Source: Thauera sp. JM12B12
Lineage (GTDB): Bacteria > Pseudomonadota > Gammaproteobacteria > Burkholderiales > Rhodocyclaceae
Direction: 5' to 3'
Assembly (NCBI RefSeq): GCF_039614725.1
Contig: NZ_CP154859.1
Coordinates: 124,001-188,000, forward strand
DNA: 64,000 nt
Shown in pieces: positions 41,083-50,934 of the stretch. How positions within the stretch are numbered: position 1 is the stretch's first letter; every line of letters starts with the position of its first letter. Under the pieces are notes generated by a model. The model ran no database searches. It saw only the letters and a program-made list of their open reading frames with translations, and was not told the DNA's origin. Position numbers and translations under genes: made by a program.

Positions 41083-41961
41083 ATGTCTCTCGTCGGCCAT
41101 CAGCCTCCCCCGATCTTCAAGCGCGGACCGGCGCCGCTGGCGCGCCTGTTCGTGTTCGTCGCGCTCTGCCTGGTGATGCTGGTGGCCGACCTGCGCTTCC
41201 GTTACCTCGAGGTGCTGCGCAACGCGCTCTCGGTGGTCACCTATCCGCTGCAGATGGCGGCGGCCACGCCGGCGGACGTGGTGAGCAACGCCGCGCGCTA
41301 TTTCGGCACGCTGATCGACGTGCAGCTCGAGAACGCCGAGCTGCGCCGCCACCAGCTCGGCGCCGGCGAGCGTTTGCTGCGCTTCGAGCATCTCGAGCAG
41401 GAGAACGCCCACCTGCGCGAGCTGCTGCAGATGTCGCGCCGGGTGGAGACCAGGAGCATCGCCGCGGACATCCTCTACAACGCGCCCGACCCCTTCGCGC
41501 GCAAGGTCATCCTCGACCGCGGCGCGCAGCAAGGCGTGGAGCCGGGTCTCGCGGTCGTCGATGCGCAGGGGGTGATCGGCCAGATCACCCGCGTCCATCC
41601 GGTCCAGTCCGAGGTCACCCTGCTCACCGACCGCAACCAGTCGATCCCGGTCAGCGTGGTGCGCAATGGGGTGCGTGGCGTGCTCTACGGCGTGGGCCGC
41701 GGCATGCTGGAGATGCGCCACGTGCTCGCCGACGTCGACATCCGCGTCGGCGACCAGCTCGTCACCTCGGGGCTGGATGGCGTCTTCGTGCCCGGACTGC
41801 CGGTCGCTACGGTGACCAGCGTCAACCGTGACACCGACGCCTTCGCCCGCATCGAGTGCGAACCGCTCGCCGCGATCGAGCGCAGCGTGCAGGTGCTGGT
41901 GGTGGGTCGCGCGGCCTATCCGCCGCCCCCGCCGCCGGCGGACGAACAGGGAGGGCGCTGA
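41083..41961 (+). CDS. mreC: Rod shape-determining protein MreC
   Basis: A 292-residue bitopic periplasmic scaffold activating PBP2-RodA. One helix near residue 20-45 (LARLFVFVALCLVMLVADL), then a coiled coil (LENAELRRHQLGAGERLLRFEHLEQENAHLRELL), then two beta barrels with the family motif DRGAQQGVEPGLAVVDAQGVIGQI and GDQLVTSGLDGVFVPGLPVATV. The C-terminus is proline-rich (YPPPPPPADEQ). mreD starts 3 bp later. Confidence 0.96.
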   Translation: MSLVGHQPPPIFKRGPAPLARLFVFVALCLVMLVADLRFRYLEVLRNALSVVTYPLQMAAATPADVVSNAARYFGTLIDVQLENAELRRHQLGAGERLLRFEHLEQENAHLRELLQMSRRVETRSIAADILYNAPDPFARKVILDRGAQQGVEPGLAVVDAQGVIGQITRVHPVQSEVTLLTDRNQSIPVSVVRNGVRGVLYGVGRGMLEMRHVLADVDIRVGDQLVTSGLDGVFVPGLPVATVTSVNRDTDAFARIECEPLAAIERSVQVLVVGRAAYPPPPPPADEQGGR

Positions 41962-41964
41962 GTC

Positions 41965-42486
41965 GTGCAGCCGACCAACCGTTCCAGCCGCATCCTGCTG
42001 CCGGTCAAGCAGTGGTTCGTCTACCTCAGCCTGTTCGTCGCCCTCGGCCTCGAATACATCCCCACCGGCCGCACCCCGGGCCTGCCCGACTGGGTGGCGC
42101 TGGTGCTGGTGTTCTGGTGCGTGCGCGAGCCGCTGGTGATCGGCATGGGCGTGGGCTTCGTGTTCGGCCTGCTGATGGACGTCGGTCTCGGCGCGGCGAT
42201 GGGCCAGCATGCGCTCGCCTATGTCGTGCTCGCCTATCTCGCCAACAGCCTGGCGCGGCGCGTGTTGTGGTTTCCGGCCTGGCAGCAGGCGCTGCACGTG
42301 CTGCCGCTGCTGCTGCTGGCGCAGCTGCTGATGGTGGCGGTGCGGCTGCTCGCCGGCGCGGAGTTCCCGGGCTGGTCGTACTTCCTGTCGAGCTTCAGCA
42401 GCGCGCTGCTGTGGCTGCCGCTGTCCTTCGTGCTGCTGCTGCCCCAGCTGCAGCCGGTCGAGCGCGATGACAACCGCCCGATCTGA
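41965..42486 (+). CDS. mreD: Rod shape-determining protein MreD
   Basis: A 173-residue membrane protein with five or six helices, partner of MreC. The sequence EYIPTGRTPGLPDWVALVLVFWCVREP...GVGFVFGLLMDVGLGAAMGQHALAYVVLAYLA shows the conserved PDW and FGLLxD elements. The start is GTG at 41965, 3 bp after mreC. mrdA begins 12 bp after its stop. Confidence 0.95.
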   Translation: MQPTNRSSRILLPVKQWFVYLSLFVALGLEYIPTGRTPGLPDWVALVLVFWCVREPLVIGMGVGFVFGLLMDVGLGAAMGQHALAYVVLAYLANSLARRVLWFPAWQQALHVLPLLLLAQLLMVAVRLLAGAEFPGWSYFLSSFSSALLWLPLSFVLLLPQLQPVERDDNRPI

Positions 42487-42498
42487 GGCCGGCGGGCG

Positions 42499-44541
42499 AT
42501 GACCGAGTTTCGCGCACCGGCGGCCGAACTCGCGCGCTTCCGCCTGCGGGTGGTGGTCGCGGTGCTGTTCGTGCTCGTCTGCCTCGGCGTGCTCGCCGCG
42601 CGCTTCCATTTCCTGCAGGTGCAGCGCCACGATTATTTCCTCACCCGTGCCGAGGACAATCGCATCGCCCTGCTCCCGGTCGTCCCCCACCGCGGCACCA
42701 TCGTCGATCGCAAGGGCGTCGTGCTGGCGCGCAACTACGCCACTTACACGATCGAGATCACGCCCTCGAAGGTACGCGACCTCGAGGCCACGCTGGACGA
42801 GATCGCCACCCTGGTGGCGATCGATGCGCGCGACCGCCGCCGCTTCCGCAAGCTCTACGAGGAGAGCCGCAACTTCGAGAGCGTGCCCTTGCGCAGCCGG
42901 CTCAGCGACGAGGAGGTTGCGCGCGTGGTGTCGCAGCGCTATCGCCTGCCGGGCGTGGACGTGAAGGCCCGCCTGCTGCGCGACTATCCGCAGGGCACCA
43001 CCGCCTCGCACGTGATCGGCTACATCGGCCGCATCAACGAACGCGACGTCGAGCGCATCGAGGAAGCTGGCGAGGCGGCCAATTACCGCGGCACCCTGCA
43101 CATGGGCAAGGCCGGGCTGGAGCAGTCCTACGAGAACGAGCTGCACGGCACCACCGGGGTCGAGCAGGTCGAGGTCAATGCCGGCGGACGGGCGGTGCGC
43201 GCCCTGTCGCATACGCCGGCGACACCGGGCAACGATCTCGAGCTCACCCTCGACATCGAGCTGCAGAAGGTCGCCGAGCGGGCCTTCGGCGACCGTCGCG
43301 GCGCGCTGGTTGCGATCGAACCGGCCACCGGCGGCGTGCTGGCGCTGGCGTCGATGCCGACCTATGACCCCAACCTCTTCGTCGACGGCATCTCGACCCA
43401 GGACTGGAAGGCGCTCAACGACTCGCCCGATCATCCGATGCTGCACCGCGCGATCTATTCGACCTACCCGCCCGGCTCAACCTTCAAGCCCTTCATGGCC
43501 CTCGCCGGGCTCGAGGCCGGCAAGCGCACCGCCGGTCAGGCGATCCACGACATCGGTTACTTCAACTTCGGCGGCAACCGCTTCATGGACGACAAGATCG
43601 GCGGCCACGGCATGGTCGATCTTCACAAGTCGATCGTGGTGTCGTGCAATACCTATTACTACCAGCTCGCCAACGACCTCGGCATCGAGGGCATCTCCGG
43701 CTTCATGGCGCCCTTCGGCTTCGGCGACCGCACCGGCATCGACCTGCCGGGCGAGGCGACCGGCGTGCTGCCCTCCCCGGACTGGAAGCGCAGTCGCTTC
43801 CGCAAGCCCGAGCAGCAGCGCTGGTATGCCGGCGAGACCATCTCGGTCGGCATCGGCCAGGGCTACAACGCCTACACGCCGCTGCAGCTCGCCAACGCGA
43901 TGGCGGCGCTGGTCAATGACGGCAAGCTGTTCCGCCCGCACGTGGTCAAGTACGTGGTCGATTCGCGCACCGGCCAGCGGCGGGCGATCGAGCCCGAGCC
44001 GCTGCGCGAGATCCCGCTGCGGCAGGCCCACATCAAGGCGGTGCTCGACGCCATGGTCGACGTGAACAAGAGCGGCACCGGGCGGCGCGCCTTCCAGGGC
44101 GCGCCCTATAGCGTCGGCGGCAAGACCGGCACCGCGCAGGTGTTCTCGCTGCGCGGCCAGCGCTACGTGGAGAAGAACGTGCGCGAGCGCCTGCGCGACC
44201 ACTCCTGGTTCGTCGCCTACGCCCCGGCCGAGAACCCCAGGATCGCGCTCGCCGTTCTGGTCGAGAACGGCGGCTTCGGCGCGCAGTCGGCGGCGCCGAT
44301 CGCGCGCCAGGTCATCGACTATTACCTGCTGAACCAGCCCTCGGCCGCGCCCGCCGCGGAGGACGCCGAGGCGGTGGAGGGCGCCGACGACGCTCCGCCG
44401 GCGGGCCCCGAGACCGAGGCCGTCCCTGACGCCGCTGCAGCCGGCGCCCAAGGCGATCCCTCTCAGCCCGCCCCGCTCCCGCGTTCGCAGGCGGTGGTCG
44501 CCGCGCAGGCGCCCGGCACGCCAGTGAGGAGCGGGCGATGA
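42499..44541 (+). CDS. mrdA: Peptidoglycan D,D-transpeptidase PBP2
   Basis: A 680-residue class B penicillin-binding protein for side-wall elongation. One membrane anchor (about 17-38) precedes the pedestal domain. Catalytic motifs: STFK at 327-330 with nucleophile Ser327, SCN in VVSCNTYYYQLA, and KTG at 542-544 (GGKTGTAQ). The C-terminal 65 residues are alanine/proline/acidic and poorly conserved (AAPAAEDAEAVEGADDAPPAGPE), longer than in E. coli PBP2 (633 residues). The stop overlaps the rodA start by 4 bp, consistent with obligate pairing with RodA. Confidence 0.97.
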   Translation: MTEFRAPAAELARFRLRVVVAVLFVLVCLGVLAARFHFLQVQRHDYFLTRAEDNRIALLPVVPHRGTIVDRKGVVLARNYATYTIEITPSKVRDLEATLDEIATLVAIDARDRRRFRKLYEESRNFESVPLRSRLSDEEVARVVSQRYRLPGVDVKARLLRDYPQGTTASHVIGYIGRINERDVERIEEAGEAANYRGTLHMGKAGLEQSYENELHGTTGVEQVEVNAGGRAVRALSHTPATPGNDLELTLDIELQKVAERAFGDRRGALVAIEPATGGVLALASMPTYDPNLFVDGISTQDWKALNDSPDHPMLHRAIYSTYPPGSTFKPFMALAGLEAGKRTAGQAIHDIGYFNFGGNRFMDDKIGGHGMVDLHKSIVVSCNTYYYQLANDLGIEGISGFMAPFGFGDRTGIDLPGEATGVLPSPDWKRSRFRKPEQQRWYAGETISVGIGQGYNAYTPLQLANAMAALVNDGKLFRPHVVKYVVDSRTGQRRAIEPEPLREIPLRQAHIKAVLDAMVDVNKSGTGRRAFQGAPYSVGGKTGTAQVFSLRGQRYVEKNVRERLRDHSWFVAYAPAENPRIALAVLVENGGFGAQSAAPIARQVIDYYLLNQPSAAPAAEDAEAVEGADDAPPAGPETEAVPDAAAAGAQGDPSQPAPLPRSQAVVAAQAPGTPVRSGR

Positions 44542-45680
44542 ACGACAGCCGTTTCAACCCGCTGGCCCTGGTGCGCGGCTTCCTGCGGCCGATCGACCCC
44601 GTCCTGATGCTGCTGCTCGCGGTGCTCCTGGCCTATGCGCACGTGCTCATGCAGAGCGCCTCGCCCGAGCGGCTCGATTCGCAGATCACCCATATCGGCA
44701 TCGCGCTCGCCGGCATGTGGGTGATCGCCTTCTTCAAGCCGCAGCGGCTGCTGTCCTTCGCGGTGCCGCTGTATCTGCTCGGCGTGCTGCTGCTGGTGGC
44801 GGTGGAGCTGTTCGGCGAGGTGTCCAAGGGCGCCCAGCGCTGGCTCGACCTCGGGGTGGCGCGCATCCAGCCCTCCGAACTGATGAAGATCGCCATGCCC
44901 CTGATGCTGGCGTGGTTCTTCCAGCAGCGCGAGGGCCAGACCCGCTTCCTCGACTTCATCGTCGCCGGCGTCCTGCTGCTGGTGCCCGTCGGGCTGATCC
45001 TCGTCCAGCCCGATCTCGGCACCAGCCTGCTGGTGGCGGCGTCCGGCCTGTACGTCATCTATTTCGCCGGCCTGTCCTGGAAGCTGATCATTCCTCTGGT
45101 GGTGGCGGTGGTGATCGGGCTGGGCTCGATCGTGGCCTTCGGCGACACCCTGTGCCAGCCCGAGGTGGACTGGCAGGTGCTGCGCGAGTACCAGAAGCAG
45201 CGCGTGTGCACCCTGCTCGACCCTACCCGCGACCCGCTCGGCAAGGGCTTCCACATCATCCAGTCCACGATCGCGATCGGTTCCGGCGGCGTGACGGGCA
45301 AGGGCTGGATGGACGGCACCCAGACCCACCTCGCTTTCCTGCCCGAGCGCCACACCGACTTCATCTTCGCCGTGCTCGCCGAGGAGTTCGGCCTCGTCGG
45401 CGCCCTGGCCCTGCTCGCCACCTACATCGCGCTGCTGCTGCGCGGCTTCCACATCGCCGCCAACGCGCCCACCCACGCCGCGCGCCTGCTCGCCGGCGCG
45501 ATCACGATGATCTTCTTCACCTACGCCTTCGTGAACATGGGCATGGTGAGCGGCATCCTGCCGGTGGTGGGGGTGCCGCTGCCCTTCATCAGCTATGGCG
45601 GAACCGCGCTCGTCACGCTCTGTCTGGGTATCGGCATCCTGATGAGCATCCAGCGCAGCCGTTTCGCCGACAAGACCTGA
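44538..45680 (+). CDS. rodA: Peptidoglycan glycosyltransferase RodA (SEDS family)
   Basis: A 380-residue inner-membrane polymerase with ten helices that works with PBP2. Conserved elements: GAQRWLDLGVARIQPSELMKIAMPLMLAWFF, LVQPDLGTSLLVAASGLYVIYFAGLSWK with the essential Asp of QPDLGT, and GKGWMDGTQTHLAFLPERHTDFIFAVLAEEFGLVGA. The last helix ends PFISYGGTALVTLCLGIGILMSI. Overlaps mrdA by 4 bp; rlpA follows 15 bp later. Confidence 0.97.
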   Translation: MNDSRFNPLALVRGFLRPIDPVLMLLLAVLLAYAHVLMQSASPERLDSQITHIGIALAGMWVIAFFKPQRLLSFAVPLYLLGVLLLVAVELFGEVSKGAQRWLDLGVARIQPSELMKIAMPLMLAWFFQQREGQTRFLDFIVAGVLLLVPVGLILVQPDLGTSLLVAASGLYVIYFAGLSWKLIIPLVVAVVIGLGSIVAFGDTLCQPEVDWQVLREYQKQRVCTLLDPTRDPLGKGFHIIQSTIAIGSGGVTGKGWMDGTQTHLAFLPERHTDFIFAVLAEEFGLVGALALLATYIALLLRGFHIAANAPTHAARLLAGAITMIFFTYAFVNMGMVSGILPVVGVPLPFISYGGTALVTLCLGIGILMSIQRSRFADKT

Positions 45681-45695
45681 AAGCCCGAGAAAAGC

Positions 45696-46865
45696 ATGCA
45701 TCCCGAGCACGCCCCGTTGCCGGCCGCCCATGTGGGCGCAGACCCGTTTCCTCGCGTCGATCCCTTCCGCTCCCGGTGCGCGCCGCTGCGGCGCTGCGCG
45801 CTCGTCCTCGCCGCGATCTGCGCCGCCGCGCTGCTGTCGGCCTGCGGCTCGGCGCCCAAGCGCGATGCCGAGGCGACCGCCGCGCCGGTGCCCGAGACCG
45901 CGCGTCAGGCCGTGACGCGCGGCGGCGGTTACTACAAGGACGACGGCCCGGACGACACGGTTCCCGACAACCTCGACGCCATCCCCGACGCCGAGCCGCG
46001 CGACGAACCGCTGCACCGCTTCGCCAACCGCCCCTACCACGTCATGGGGCAGAGCTTCGTGCCCGCCACCGAGGTGCGCCCGTTCCGCCAGCGCGGCCAC
46101 GCGAGCTGGTATGGCCGGCGCTTTCACGGCAACCCGACTTCCAGCGGCGAGCCCTACGACATGTATGCGATGACCGCGGCGCACCCGACGCTGCCGATCC
46201 CCAGCTACGCGCGCGTCACCCATCTCGGCAACGGACGCTCGGTGGTGGTGCGGGTGAACGACCGCGGCCCCTTCCTGCGCGGGCGGGTCATCGACCTGTC
46301 CTATGCCGCCGCGCACAAGCTCGGCTACATCAACGCCGGCAGCGCCCAGGTCGAGGTCGAGCAGATCCTCCCCAGCGAGGCGCCGCTCATGGCCGCAGCG
46401 CGCGCGGTGCCGCCCTTGCCCGCGCGCGACAAGGAAGGCGTGATCGCCGCCGGCGAGCCGCAGCCCGCGGCGCGTGCGCTTCCTCCTCTCGCCCAGGCGG
46501 CGCCCGCCGCAGCGGTCGCCCAGGCCGCGGCCGGCGCCGCCTCCGGCACTGCCGCCGCGCTGGCCTCCGAATGCGGCCCCTCGCCCGCCTGCGGCGCAGC
46601 CGAAGGCTTCGCGCCGCCGATCGCCTCGGCGAGCGGCGGCATCTTCCTGCAACTGGGCGCGTTCTCCTCCTACGCCAATGCCGAGGGTTTCCGCGACACC
46701 GTGCAGGGCCAGGCCGGGAAGCTGGCCGAGCGCTTCGAGCTCTTTGCCGACGGCGAGCGCTTCCGCCTCCACGCCGGGCCCTACGAGTCGGTCGATGCGG
46801 CGCGCAACGCGGCCGAGCGCATGGGCACGCTGCTCAAGCTCAAGCCCTTCGTCGTCGTGCGCTGA
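45696..46865 (+). CDS. rlpA: Septal ring lytic transglycosylase RlpA family lipoprotein
   Basis: A 389-residue outer-membrane lipoprotein. The lipobox LSAC puts the lipidated Cys at residue 50, so the leader is unusually long; a GTG at 45732 could be the true start and would shorten it by 12 residues. The double-psi beta-barrel (about 125-225) has GHASWYGRRFHGNPTSSGEPYDMYAMTAAH with the catalytic-type Glu/His/Asp positions and VRVNDRGPFLRGRVIDLSYAAAHKLG. An alanine-rich linker leads to a SPOR domain (about 310-389: GGIFLQLGAFSSYANAEGF...) that binds denuded glycan. Next gene is dacA with its own promoter. Confidence 0.94.
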   Translation: MHPEHAPLPAAHVGADPFPRVDPFRSRCAPLRRCALVLAAICAAALLSACGSAPKRDAEATAAPVPETARQAVTRGGGYYKDDGPDDTVPDNLDAIPDAEPRDEPLHRFANRPYHVMGQSFVPATEVRPFRQRGHASWYGRRFHGNPTSSGEPYDMYAMTAAHPTLPIPSYARVTHLGNGRSVVVRVNDRGPFLRGRVIDLSYAAAHKLGYINAGSAQVEVEQILPSEAPLMAAARAVPPLPARDKEGVIAAGEPQPAARALPPLAQAAPAAAVAQAAAGAASGTAAALASECGPSPACGAAEGFAPPIASASGGIFLQLGAFSSYANAEGFRDTVQGQAGKLAERFELFADGERFRLHAGPYESVDAARNAAERMGTLLKLKPFVVVR

Positions 46866-46909
46866 ACCCGCTGTCCGTCGCGGCGGGTTGCAACAAAGGC
46901 TTTCGTTTT

Positions 46910-46938
46910 TTGGCCTGTCCCGAGGCGGCGCCTATAAT
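46910..46938 (+). promoter_or_regulatory. Sigma-70 promoter of dacA
   Basis: TTGGCC (46910-46915), a 17-bp spacer and a perfect TATAAT (46933-46938), 40 bp before the dacA ATG. This is the best sigma-70 match seen in the window and shows that dacA-dat-ybeD-lipB can be expressed apart from mreB-rlpA. Confidence 0.7.
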
Positions 46939-46977
46939 CAGGCGCTTCCGCTCTTCTTCACTCCCCAGGTTTTCCCG

Positions 46978-48105
46978 ATGCGTTTTCTGATTGCCGTACT
47001 CGTTTCACTGTTTTCCTTGAGCGCGCTGGCGCAGTCCATCCCGGCCCCGGCGCTCGCTGCCAATGCGTGGGTGCTGGTCGACCACGCCACCGGCCAGGTG
47101 CTGGCCGGCAAGGATCCCGACGCCCGCATCGAGCCGGCCTCGCTCACCAAGCTGATGACCGCCTACCTGACCTTCGCCGCGCTCAAGGCCGGGACCCTGA
47201 CGCCCGACCAGGTCGTGCCGGTGTCGACCAAGGCCTGGCGCATGGAAGGCTCGCGCATGTTCATCGAGCCGAACAAGCCGGTCACCGTGGACGAGCTGAT
47301 CCGCGGCGTGATCGTGCAGTCGGGCAACGACGCCTGCGTCGCGCTCGCCGAGACCATCGCCGGCAGCGAGGAGGCCTTCGCCGCGCTGATGAACCGCGAG
47401 GCCCAGCGCCTGGGCATGAAGAACACCAACTTCACCAACTCCACCGGCCTCCCCGACCCCCAGCTGTACACCAGCGCCGGCGACCTGGCGATCCTCGCCG
47501 CGGCGATCATTCGCGACTTCCCCGAGTACTACAACCTGTATTCGCTGAAGGAATTCACCTACAACGGCATCAAGCAGCCCAACCGCAACCGCCTGCTGTA
47601 CATGGACCCGACGGTCGACGGCATGAAGACCGGCCACACCAGCAGCGCCGGCTACTGCCTGGTGTCGACCGCCCAGCGCGGCGAGCGCCGCCTGATCTCG
47701 GTCGTGCTCGGCGCCGCCTCCGATACCGTGCGCGCGCAGGAGTCGCTCAAGCTGCTCAACTTCGGCTTCCAGTTCTACGAGACCGTCAAGCTCTATGCCG
47801 CCGACCAGGCGCTTTCGCAGTTCCGCGTCTGGAAGGGCAAGCTGAACGAGCTGCCGGTGGGCTTCACCAGCGATTTCGTGATGTCGTTGCCGAAGGAATC
47901 GGCCGACAAGATCCAGGTCACCCTCGAGAGCCGTCAGCCGCTGGTGGCGCCGATCGAGAAGGGGCAGCCGGTCGGCACGCTGTCGCTGACCGTCGATGGC
48001 AAGCCGTTCGGCCAGTACCCGGTGGTCGCGCTCCAGGACGTGCCGGTGGCGGGCTTCTTCGGCCGCCTGTGGGACGCGATCGTGATGTTCTTCAAGAGCC
48101 TCTGA
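46978..48105 (+). CDS. dacA: D-alanyl-D-alanine carboxypeptidase (PBP5/6 type)
   Basis: A 375-residue penicillin-binding protein that trims the terminal D-Ala from peptidoglycan pentapeptides. The signal peptide MRFLIAVLVSLFSLSALAQS is followed by the catalytic domain with SLTK at 55-58, SGN in VIVQSGNDACVALAE, and KTG in DGMKTGHTSSAG. The C-terminal domain ends in the amphipathic anchor FFGRLWDAIVMFFKSL that holds it to the outer face of the inner membrane. It has a strong own promoter. dat follows 8 bp later. Confidence 0.96.
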   Translation: MRFLIAVLVSLFSLSALAQSIPAPALAANAWVLVDHATGQVLAGKDPDARIEPASLTKLMTAYLTFAALKAGTLTPDQVVPVSTKAWRMEGSRMFIEPNKPVTVDELIRGVIVQSGNDACVALAETIAGSEEAFAALMNREAQRLGMKNTNFTNSTGLPDPQLYTSAGDLAILAAAIIRDFPEYYNLYSLKEFTYNGIKQPNRNRLLYMDPTVDGMKTGHTSSAGYCLVSTAQRGERRLISVVLGAASDTVRAQESLKLLNFGFQFYETVKLYAADQALSQFRVWKGKLNELPVGFTSDFVMSLPKESADKIQVTLESRQPLVAPIEKGQPVGTLSLTVDGKPFGQYPVVALQDVPVAGFFGRLWDAIVMFFKSL

Positions 48106-48113
48106 GGCGCGAC

Positions 48114-48986
48114 ATGAGTTCGAGCGTGGTCACCGCCTACGTCGATGGACGTTACCTGCCGCTCGCCGAGGCGCGGGTGTCGCCGATGGACCGCGGCTTT
48201 CTGTTCGGCGACGGCGCCTACGAGGTCATCCCGGTGTATTCGCGCCGCGCCTTCCGTCTCGACGAGCACGTCGCCCGGCTGGCCAACACCCTGGGCGCGA
48301 TGCGTCTGCCCAACCCGCATGCTGCCGAGGAATGGAAGGCGCTCATCCTCGAGCTGGTCGCCCGCAATCCCTGGGACGACCAGTCGGTGTACCTGCAGGT
48401 CACCCGCGGCGCCGACACCAGGCGCAACCACGCCTTCCCCGGGCCGGAAGTGAAGCCCACGGTGTTCCTGATGAGCGAGCCGCTCGTCACGCCGAGCGCC
48501 GGGCAGCGTGCCAGCGGCATCGCTGCGGTGAGCGCCGCCGACATCCGCTGGCTGCGCTGCGACCTCAAGACGGTGTCGATGCTCGCCAACTGCCTGCTGC
48601 GCCAGCACGCGATCGACCAGGGCTGCATGGAGACGGTGCTGTTCCGCGACAGCTTCCTCACCGAGGGCGCGGCCTCCAGCATCTTCGTGTGCAAGGATGG
48701 CGTGCTGCTCGTGCCGCCCAAGAGCCACCTGATGCTGCCCGGCATCACCTATGACGTGGTGCTCGAGCTTGCGCGCAGCCACGGCATGAAGCACGCGGTG
48801 CGCGAGGTGCTCGAGGCCGAGGTGCGCAGCGCCGACGAGCTGTGGATGACCTCTTCCACCAAGGAAGTGCTGGCGATCACCACGCTCGACGGCCGCCCGG
48901 TGGGCGATGGCAAGCCCGGTCCGATGGGCCGCCAGATGCACGCCTGGTACCAGGACTTCAAGAACACGGTGATGCGCAATGGCTGA
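48114..48986 (+). CDS. dat: D-amino acid aminotransferase (class IV)
   Basis: A 290-residue PLP enzyme of fold type IV. Lys152 in RCDLKTVSMLANCLLRQHA is the Schiff-base lysine. DRGFLFGDGAYEVIPVYSRRAFRLDEHVARL and DSFLTEGAASSIFVCKDGVLLVPP are class IV signatures; the former favours D-alanine transaminase over branched-chain or aminodeoxychorismate lyase types. It should interconvert D-Ala and D-Glu, which suits the D-Ala released by DacA just upstream. Its end overlaps ybeD by 8 bp. Confidence 0.9.
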   Translation: MSSSVVTAYVDGRYLPLAEARVSPMDRGFLFGDGAYEVIPVYSRRAFRLDEHVARLANTLGAMRLPNPHAAEEWKALILELVARNPWDDQSVYLQVTRGADTRRNHAFPGPEVKPTVFLMSEPLVTPSAGQRASGIAAVSAADIRWLRCDLKTVSMLANCLLRQHAIDQGCMETVLFRDSFLTEGAASSIFVCKDGVLLVPPKSHLMLPGITYDVVLELARSHGMKHAVREVLEAEVRSADELWMTSSTKEVLAITTLDGRPVGDGKPGPMGRQMHAWYQDFKNTVMRNG

Positions 48987-49263
48987 GCAGCAAGGCGCGC
49001 AGACGCGCCAGACCCTGATCGAGTATCCCTGCGACTTTCCCATCAAGGTGATGGGCGCGCGGGTGGATGGCTTCGCCCAGGCGGTGATCGAGGTCGTGCT
49101 GCGCCACGCGCCCGACTTCGAGCCCGCCGGCGCCGAGATGCGACCCTCGAGCAAGGGCAACTACCTGGCGGTGACCTGCACCTTCCGTGCGGTGTCTCAG
49201 GTGCAGGTCGATGCGCTCTACCGCGAGCTCACCTCGCACCCGATGGTCAAGGTGGTGCTGTGA
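48979..49263 (+). CDS. ybeD: DUF493 / YbeD family protein
   Basis: A 94-residue small protein with an ACT-like fold. [33 protein letters not shown] and [36 protein letters not shown] match the family along the full length. YbeD lies between dacA and lipB in many proteobacteria, and is thought to be regulatory, but no reaction is known. It overlaps dat by 8 bp at the start and lipB by 4 bp at the end, so the three genes are translationally coupled. Confidence 0.93.
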   Translation: MAEQQGAQTRQTLIEYPCDFPIKVMGARVDGFAQAVIEVVLRHAPDFEPAGAEMRPSSKGNYLAVTCTFRAVSQVQVDALYRELTSHPMVKVVL

Positions 49264-49928
49264 TCGTCAAGCGCCTCGGCGTGGTGGAGTACGCGCCGGC
49301 GCTCGAGGCGATGCGCGTGTTCACCGCCGGGCGCAGCGCCGACACGCCCGACGAGATCTGGCTGCTGCAGCACCCGCCGGTATATACGCTCGGCCAGGCA
49401 GGCAGACCCGAGCACCTGTTGAAGAACCCGGCCAGCATCCCGCTGATGCACATCGACCGCGGCGGCCAGATCACCTACCACGGCCCCGGCCAGCTCGTGG
49501 CCTATCTGCTGCTGGACCTGCGCCGACGCGGGCTCAAGGTGCGCGAGCTGGTGTGGCTGATGGAGCAGGCGATCATCGACACCCTGGCCGACCATGGCCT
49601 CGCGGCCGAGCGCAAGGATGGCGCGCCCGGCGTCTACATCGCCGGCGACAAGATCGCCGCCCTCGGCCTGCGGGTGAAGAACGGCTGCAGCTACCACGGC
49701 CTGGCGATCAACGTCGACGCCGACCTCGCCCCCTTCGGCTGGATCAACCCCTGCGGCTACGAGGGCCTGAAGACGATCCGCATGAAGGACTTCGGCGTCG
49801 ACGCCAGCGTGGAGGCGGTCGGCGAGCGCCTGCTGGGCCATCTGCAGCGCCTTTTGCCGCCCATCATCGGCGCCGATACGCCCCATCAGACGCAGCCGGC
49901 TGCCGCGGCGGCCGCTCCCGGGCCATAA
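49260..49928 (+). CDS. lipB: Lipoyl(octanoyl) transferase LipB
   Basis: A 222-residue enzyme moving octanoyl from acyl carrier protein to lipoyl domains. Motifs: [76 protein letters not shown] and [11 protein letters not shown], which supply the catalytic Cys and Lys. The start is GTG at 49260, inside the ybeD stop region. The C-terminal 20 residues are low complexity ([13 protein letters not shown]). lipA follows after 54 bp. Confidence 0.96.
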   Translation: MIVKRLGVVEYAPALEAMRVFTAGRSADTPDEIWLLQHPPVYTLGQAGRPEHLLKNPASIPLMHIDRGGQITYHGPGQLVAYLLLDLRRRGLKVRELVWLMEQAIIDTLADHGLAAERKDGAPGVYIAGDKIAALGLRVKNGCSYHGLAINVDADLAPFGWINPCGYEGLKTIRMKDFGVDASVEAVGERLLGHLQRLLPPIIGADTPHQTQPAAAAAAPGP

Positions 49929-49982
49929 TCGAGCCCGCCCCCTCGTCCCTTCCTACCCGGAAACCCACAGAGAACAGCGACC

Positions 49983-50930
49983 ATGGAAACCCCAGCGCGC
50001 AAGCAGCGCGGCGCCGACAAGACCGCCCGCATCCCGATCAAGATCGTCCCCGCCGAACGCCTCAAGAAGCCCGAGTGGATCCGCATCAAGCTCGGCGCCG
50101 GCCAGGAGGCCGAACGCTTCAACGAGATCAAGGAAACGCTGCGCGAGCACAAGCTGCACACCGTGTGCGAGGAAGCCTCCTGCCCGAACATCCATGAATG
50201 CTTCGGCAAGGGCACCGCCACCTTCATGATCATGGGCGACATCTGCACCCGCCGCTGCCCGTTCTGCGACGTCGGCCACGGCCGTCCCGAGCCGCTCAAC
50301 GCCGACGAGCCCGCCGACCTCGCCAGGACCATCGCCGCGATGCGCCTGAACTACGTGGTGATCACTTCGGTGGACCGCGACGACCTGCGCGACGGCGGCG
50401 CCCAGCACTTCGTCGACTGCATCCGCGAGACGCGCGCGGCCTCGCCCAGCACCCGCATCGAGGTGCTGGTGCCCGACTTCCGCGGCCGCATGGAGATCGC
50501 CCTCGACATCTTCGACGCCGCGCCGCCCGACGTCATGAACCACAACCTCGAGACCGTGCCGCGGCTGTACAAGCAGGCGCGCCCGGGGTCGGACTACGCC
50601 TATTCGCTCGAGCTGCTCAGGCAGTTCAAGGCCCGCCACCCCGAGGTGCCGACCAAGTCCGGCCTCATGGTCGGCCTCGGCGAGACCGACGACGAGATCC
50701 TCGAGGTCATGCGCGACATGCGCGCCCACGACGTCGAGATGCTCACCATCGGCCAGTACCTGCAGCCCTCCGGCGGCCACCTGCCGGTGCTGCGCTACGT
50801 GCATCCCGACACCTTCAAGATGTTCGAGACCGAGGCGCTGAAGATGGGCTTCAAGAACGCCGCCTGCGGCCCGATGGTGCGCTCGAGCTACTGGGCCGAC
50901 CAGCAGGCGCACGGCGCCGGAGTGGTGTGA
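49983..50930 (+). CDS. lipA: Lipoyl synthase LipA
   Basis: A 315-residue radical-SAM enzyme inserting two sulfurs into octanoyl chains. The auxiliary cluster ligands are Cys62, Cys67 and Cys73 ([13 protein letters not shown]) and the radical-SAM cluster is Cys88, Cys92 and Cys95 (CTRRCPFC). The C-terminal RSSY motif that supplies the fourth auxiliary ligand is present ([11 protein letters not shown]). Together with lipB it forms the endogenous lipoate pathway; lplA is not needed. Convergent with the pentapeptide gene, 4 bp apart. Confidence 0.97.
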   Translation: METPARKQRGADKTARIPIKIVPAERLKKPEWIRIKLGAGQEAERFNEIKETLREHKLHTVCEEASCPNIHECFGKGTATFMIMGDICTRRCPFCDVGHGRPEPLNADEPADLARTIAAMRLNYVVITSVDRDDLRDGGAQHFVDCIRETRAASPSTRIEVLVPDFRGRMEIALDIFDAAPPDVMNHNLETVPRLYKQARPGSDYAYSLELLRQFKARHPEVPTKSGLMVGLGETDDEILEVMRDMRAHDVEMLTIGQYLQPSGGHLPVLRYVHPDTFKMFETEALKMGFKNAACGPMVRSSYWADQQAHGAGVV

Positions 50931-50934
50931 GCCC